DNA of 64,000 bases. Source: Palsa-504 sp963789225 (GTDB lineage Bacteria; Actinomycetota; Actinomycetes; Streptosporangiales; Streptosporangiaceae). The notes below the pieces were generated by a model. The model did not search any database, had not been told where the DNA came from, and saw nothing but the letters and a program-made list of their open reading frames with translations. The number at the start of each line of letters is the position of its first letter. Positions within the stretch are counted from its first letter, which is position 1. Both the position numbers and the translations under genes were made by a program. The stretch covers positions 558,001 to 622,000 of the forward strand of contig CAWBKD010000046.1 in assembly GCA_963789225.1 (NCBI GenBank), given 5' to 3'. Shown here piece by piece: positions 60,291 to 64,000 of this stretch.

Positions 60291-62600
60291 CGCGCCTGAG
60301 CCAAGGATGGTCACGAACTCGCCGAGCACGTCCTCGATCGACTCGCCGCGCTGCTCGATCAGGCCGTCGGTGAACAACAGCAGCGTGTCACCGCGCTCGA
60401 GCGGCTCGCTGGCCTCTTCGTAGGCCGCGTCCGGGTCCAGGCCGAGCAGCATCCCGCCTGGCAGCGGTAGCTGCCTGGCCGTCCTCGGGTGCGCCTGCTT
60501 CCCGCCGCGGAGCAGCACCGGCGGCAGGTGACCGGCCCGGGCCCAGCGCAGCACGCGGGTGGTGGGGTTGTACCGACCGCAGACCACGGTCCCGACCACT
60601 CCGGCGGTAAGGTGGCACACCACGCCGTTGAGCATCCGGAGCAACTCGGCCGGCCCGGCCCCCGTGATCGCCAGTCCGCGCAGGGAGTTGCGGGCGGCGA
60701 CCATCCCGGTGACCGCGTCGATGCCGTGCCCCGCCACGTCGCCGACCACCAGCAGGACATCGTTATCCGGCAGCAGCAGCACGTCGTACCAGTCGCCGCC
60801 GACCAGGTGACCCTCGCCCGCCGGCCGGTAGCGCACCGCGACGTCGATCCCGGCCGCCCGGACCGGCTGCTTGTCGGGCGGCATGATCGCCCGCTGCAGC
60901 CGCAGCGCGAGCCGATGCTCTTCCGCGGCTCGCTGCTCGGTATCCGCGAGCCGGTCACGCGTGGCGGCGAGGGCAACCTGGGTTTGGTAGTGCGCGGAGA
61001 CATCCTGGAAGGCGCCGCGCAGGGCAACCACCGCGCCGGTCGCGTCCGCGACCGGTTCGGCGAAGACGCGGATCTGGCGGACACCCCGGCTGTCGGGATG
61101 AACGACGCGGAAGGTAGCGGTCGCGGCCTCCCGGCGCTGGGGCAGGTCCTGGCGGAAGCGCTGCACCGCGGGCTTGTCTGCCGCCATCACGTAGCTGTGC
61201 AGGTCGGCCAGCGGAATCTCCGCTCCGGGACGCGGTACCAGGCCGAACAGCTCGAAGGCTGAGTCGGTCCAGCGCACGGCGCCGGTGATCAGGTCTTCCT
61301 CCCAGCCGCCGAGACGGCCCAGCCGCTGCGCGTGGTCAAGGAGGGCGGCCAGCCTGCCTGCCGGGGCCTCGCGCCGCCAGGTGAAGATCACGCCGTCGAA
61401 AAATCTGGCCACGCGCAGGTCCGCGAGGGACTCGCCGATCGGCCCGGGAGCCTGCTGAGCCGCGAGGCACTCTGCGGTCGGCGCGGGAACGTACTGGGCC
61501 GCGAGGGACTCCCCGATCGGCCCGGGAACGTACTGGGCCGTGCCGTCCGCCAGGACCTGCGTGGCTCTGGTGAACAGCCCCTGGCCGGCCACGCTGGCCG
61601 GGTACGCCTCGAGCAGGGTGAGCCCGCTCAGCTCCGCCCCCGTCCGCCCCGCCGGATCACGGAAGCCGGGGCTGACGTGCTCGATGCTGAAGTCGATCAC
61701 CTGCCCGCCGTCAGCTCTGATCGCCCGGACCGCCAGCACCGCCTCGGCCAGGCCGTCCAGCAGCGCGAAGACGGCCGGCTTCGGCTGCGCCACGGCTAGG
61801 TTGCCGTGCGTGAGACGGGCGCCGATGACTCGCGCGCTACCCGCGGCCAGAGCCGACAGCTGCCCGCGGATCTCGGTACCGAAGGCCGGGAGCGGATCGC
61901 GCCAGCAGACCTCGATGATGCCGAGCAGCTCGCCGTTCCGCTCCCGCAGCGCGAGGACCGCCCGAGCCCCGCCCGCCCGACCCGTCACCGGAGCGCTGTC
62001 CCCGGCCGGAAGACCCTCGTGCCACCAGATGTCGGCGGTGCCGTGCGCGACACGCTGGGCGGGGCAGTCCAATTGCGGCGGGATGTGCCACCACCGGCTG
62101 GCCTCTCCGAGGGGCAGGCCCGCCTCGCCCAGCAGCGTGAGCGCGCCGTCCGCTTCGAGCAGCCACAGCACCACCGTGCTCGCGCCCAGGGGCGCGAGCA
62201 CCTGGGCGGCTAGGGTGCCGACCAGCTCGGCACCGTCGGCCGCCAGCTCGGCCGCAGCCTCGATCATCAGCGAGGGCGATCGTGACGCCTGGCCGCCCGC
62301 GTCGCGTGCGTCGGCTACGCCGCCCGCATCATCAGCTACCCCGGGGACGGGAGCGGACCCCGGGGGCGACAGGACCGCGGCGGCCATCTCGGCCAGCGGG
62401 ATCCCGGTGGCCGCCGACAGCTCCGCGAGCTGGCTCGCGGCCTCGGCCGAGGACAGGCCGAGCCGCTCCATGAGCGCGCCTCGGGCCATGGAGACGACGG
62501 CTTCGCCCGCGGCTGCGGCTCGGACCCGATCGAGCTCGCGCCGCTGGCGGTCGATTATCGTGCTGAGACGCAGCACGTCATCGCTGTCCGTCACAATCAT
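60174..62600 (-). CDS. multi-sensor PP2C-type (SpoIIE-like) phosphatase
   Basis: 808 residues from ATG 62600 (GGGGGAAAG upstream). Domains in order: a helical ANTAR-like N-terminus (SMARGALMERLGLSSAEAAS, near 37-56), a GAF domain (~110-265), a PAS-like region (~270-400) with a three-unit 13-residue repeat near 355-393, a second PAS (GGWEEDLITGAVRWTDSAFE, near 425-545), and the PP2C domain (570-805): GHLVGGDWYDVLLLPDND, VVGDVAGHGIDAVTGMVAAR, LLLFTDGLIEQRGESI and TADDACLVVVRI supply the metal Asp residues. It should dephosphorylate STAS proteins in response to a signal. Confidence 0.92.
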   Translation of the reverse strand: MIVTDSDDVLRLSTIIDRQRRELDRVRAAAAGEAVVSMARGALMERLGLSSAEAASQLAELSAATGIPLAEMAAAVLSPPGSAPVPGVADDAGGVADARDAGGQASRSPSLMIEAAAELAADGAELVGTLAAQVLAPLGASTVVLWLLEADGALTLLGEAGLPLGEASRWWHIPPQLDCPAQRVAHGTADIWWHEGLPAGDSAPVTGRAGGARAVLALRERNGELLGIIEVCWRDPLPAFGTEIRGQLSALAAGSARVIGARLTHGNLAVAQPKPAVFALLDGLAEAVLAVRAIRADGGQVIDFSIEHVSPGFRDPAGRTGAELSGLTLLEAYPASVAGQGLFTRATQVLADGTAQYVPGPIGESLAAQYVPAPTAECLAAQQAPGPIGESLADLRVARFFDGVIFTWRREAPAGRLAALLDHAQRLGRLGGWEEDLITGAVRWTDSAFELFGLVPRPGAEIPLADLHSYVMAADKPAVQRFRQDLPQRREAATATFRVVHPDSRGVRQIRVFAEPVADATGAVVALRGAFQDVSAHYQTQVALAATRDRLADTEQRAAEEHRLALRLQRAIMPPDKQPVRAAGIDVAVRYRPAGEGHLVGGDWYDVLLLPDNDVLLVVGDVAGHGIDAVTGMVAARNSLRGLAITGAGPAELLRMLNGVVCHLTAGVVGTVVCGRYNPTTRVLRWARAGHLPPVLLRGGKQAHPRTARQLPLPGGMLLGLDPDAAYEEASEPLERGDTLLLFTDGLIEQRGESIEDVLGEFVTILGSGALDARGTRRLTAAAQADRVLARAVSDTADDACLVVVRIA
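61422..61538 (-). repeat. 39-bp tandem repeat, 3 copies, inside the phosphatase gene
   Basis: Three in-frame units at 61422, 61461 and 61500. They encode AQQAPGPIGESLA, AQYVPAPTAECLA and AQYVPGPIGESLA. Confidence 0.93.
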
Positions 62601-62616
62601 CGCTTTCCCCCACGGG

Positions 62617-62663
62617 ATGACGTTATGCCTCAGAACCCATAAAAGGCCGTCAGATGACGTTAT
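62617..62663 (-). promoter_or_regulatory. direct repeat ATAACGTCATC upstream of the phosphatase gene
   Basis: GATGACGTTAT occurs at 62617-62627 and again at 62653-62663, 36 bases centre to centre, followed by GCCT or AGCCT. It lies 17-63 bases before the phosphatase ATG. Likely binding sites or promoter elements. Confidence 0.5.
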
Positions 62664-62852
62664 AGCCTTGGAAAAGACCATCTGCGCGTGGTGCGCGCGC
62701 GACCCGCCGCAGCCAGGCTTTTCTTGTTTTAGTGCTGTTATCGAAGTCCATTCGGCGCATGATTATTACATACGGTCTACCATCGGTAGGGATCGTACGA
62801 CAGTGCCGGACGCACGTCGCGCTGCGTCGGCAGCAGCTGATGGGAGCGCTTG

Positions 62853-64000
62853 GTGACTGATACGGTCCAGTCGGGTCCGCGGCTTGACAAGTCCGGGCTT
62901 GAGCAATTGCTCGCGGGGCTGACGGCGGTACGGGGCGGTGACTTCAGCACCCGCCTGGCCAAGACCGGGGACCCGCTGATGGACGAGATCGCCACGGTCT
63001 TCAACGGGATGGCGGACCAGCTCGACTTGTTCACCTCCGAGGTGACCAGGGTGGCGCGCGAGGTGGGCACCGAGGGCAAGCTGGGCGGCCAAGCCTACGT
63101 CCCGGGCGTATCCGGCACCTGGAAGGACCTGACCGAGTCGGTCAACGCCATGGCGGGCAACCTTACCGGGCAGGTGCGCAACATCGCCCAGGTGGCGACC
63201 GCGGTGGCCAAGGGCGACCTGAGCCAGAAGATCGACGTGGACGCGCGCGGCGAGATCCTGGAGCTGAAGTCCACGCTGAACACGATGGTCGACCAGCTGT
63301 CCTCCTTCGCCGACGAGGTGACCAGGGTGGCGCGCGAGGTCGGCACCGAGGGGCGGCTGGGCGGCCAGGCCGACGTCAAGGGCGTCTCCGGCACCTGGAA
63401 GGCCCTGACCGAGTCGGTCAACGTCATGGCCGCCAACCTGACCGACCAGGTGCGCTCCATCGCCGAGGTGACCACGGCGGTGGCCAAGGGCGACCTGAGC
63501 CAGAAGATCCGGGTGGATGCCCGCGGCGAGATCCTGGAGCTGAAGGAGACCATCAACACGATGGTCGACCAGCTATCCGCCTTCGCGGACGAGGTGACCA
63601 GGGTGGCCCGCGAGGTGGGCACCCTGGGTAACCTCGGCGGCCAGGCCGTCGTCCGCGGCGTGTCGGGCACCTGGAAGGACCTGACCGACAACGTCAACGT
63701 GATGGCGTCCAACCTGACCGACCAGGTGCGGTCGATCGCCCAGGTCGCGACGGCGGTGGAGCGCGGCGACCTGAGCCGGCAGATCACTGTGGAGGCCATG
63801 GGCGAGGTCGCCGCGCTGGCCCAGACCATCAACCGGATGGTCGGCACGCTGTCCGCGTTCGCCGACGAGGTGACCAGGGTGGCCCGCGAGGTGGGCACCG
63901 AGGGGCGGCTGGGCGGCCAGGCCGACGTCAAGGGCGTCTCCGGCACCTGGAAGGACCTGACCGACAACGTCAACTCGATGGCGAACAACCTGACCAGCCA
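62853..64000 (+). CDS. multi-HAMP sensor protein, N-terminal part (runs off the window)
   Basis: GTG at 62853 with GGGAG upstream; 382 codons visible, no stop. After a short N-terminus (DTVQSGPRLDKSGLEQLLAG) come successive HAMP modules of exactly 92 residues: VTRVAREVGTEGKLGGQAYV, GVSGTWKDLTESVNAMAGNL, then VATAVAKGDLSQKI. The TRVAREVG block recurs at 63045, 63321, 63597 and 63873. No membrane segment precedes them, so this is a cytosolic poly-HAMP protein. The family usually continues into GAF, kinase and receiver domains. Divergent from the phosphatase gene. Confidence 0.9.
   Translation, partial: MTDTVQSGPRLDKSGLEQLLAGLTAVRGGDFSTRLAKTGDPLMDEIATVFNGMADQLDLFTSEVTRVAREVGTEGKLGGQAYVPGVSGTWKDLTESVNAMAGNLTGQVRNIAQVATAVAKGDLSQKIDVDARGEILELKSTLNTMVDQLSSFADEVTRVAREVGTEGRLGGQADVKGVSGTWKALTESVNVMAANLTDQVRSIAEVTTAVAKGDLSQKIRVDARGEILELKETINTMVDQLSAFADEVTRVAREVGTLGNLGGQAVVRGVSGTWKDLTDNVNVMASNLTDQVRSIAQVATAVERGDLSRQITVEAMGEVAALAQTINRMVGTLSAFADEVTRVAREVGTEGRLGGQADVKGVSGTWKDLTDNVNSMANNLTS
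62949..64000 (+). repeat. 276-bp tandem HAMP modules
   Basis: Landmark GAGGTGACCAGGGTGGC recurs every 276 bases (ACC at 63045, 63321, 63597, 63873). Neighbouring modules are highly similar at DNA level, so recent duplication or gene conversion is likely. Confidence 0.85.

Overview
The window is chromosomal DNA of a high-GC Gram-positive bacterium. Codon third positions are overwhelmingly G/C, GTG starts are frequent, and the gene content is actinomycete-like: GTP-type PEP carboxykinase, PaaX, UTRA-type GntR, MviN-type pseudokinase, oxygenase MpaB/DUF2236, TTC38-type TPR protein and ANTAR/SpoIIE-type phosphatase. I would place it in a large-genome soil actinomycete, but genus or family cannot be read from the sequence. 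I saw no tRNA, rRNA, CRISPR array or intact transposase.

Layout. 1-4.5 kb: end of a PHP-domain gene, then galactokinase (galK, +) and galactose-1-phosphate uridylyltransferase (galT, -) facing each other across a gap with unusual palindromes, then a short GntR regulator and a DinB-like protein. 4.5-6.6 kb: a TetR remnant and a divergent glutamyl-tRNA synthetase paralogue. 6.7-13.6 kb: a myo-inositol catabolic locus (iolG, iolE, iolB, iolD, an aldo/keto reductase and a GntR regulator). A deletion has fused the first codons of iolC to the tail of an aldolase gene. The two control regions of this locus share sequence blocks. 14-19.9 kb: a collapsed GntR gene, a secreted beta-propeller, a lipoprotein serpin with a frameshifted C-terminus, a DUF2236 oxygenase and pckG. 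19.9-34.6 kb: an aryl-CoA (2-aminobenzoyl-CoA or salicylyl-CoA) degradation set made of PaaX, RidA, the monooxygenase/reductase fusion, acyl-CoA dehydrogenase, enoyl-CoA hydratase, a frameshifted aryl-CoA ligase and an HpaB-type oxygenase. It is interrupted by unrelated genes (GNAT, cupin, deaminase, GH5, SGNH hydrolase). 34.6-47.7 kb: membrane proteins, an MFS exporter, a TTC38-like protein, and a glycosylation-type neighbourhood with a Tat-exported protein, a GT2-TPR fusion, a PqqD-like protein, two further glycosyltransferases, an FkbM methyltransferase and peroxiredoxin. 47.7-53.5 kb: an intergenic DnaA-box cluster followed by a terminator and possible structured RNA, a split tyrosinase, a membrane lipoprotein, a phytanoyl-CoA dioxygenase and a MerR/GyrI pair. 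53.5-64 kb: an orphan MviN-like pseudokinase and a partner-switching signalling set (HATPase, two STAS proteins, a PAS/GAF/PP2C phosphatase and a multi-HAMP protein that runs off the window).

Three themes recur. First, many genes are truncated or fused at sharp internal-deletion junctions: TetR, iolC/aldolase, GntR, SDR, UspA and a DHFR/HxlR head-to-head pair. Two more genes carry single-base frameshifts. Second, in-frame minisatellites occur next to or inside otherwise ordinary enzymes (18 bp x14 at galK, 30 bp x4 in the acyl-CoA dehydrogenase, 39 bp x3 in the phosphatase). Third, a short intergenic repeat with the core CGTTCGG followed by an A/T-rich tail is found at five places in both orientations, and a small membrane protein family is present twice. 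Frameshifts in G or C runs could be sequencing errors. The larger deletion junctions are harder to explain that way.
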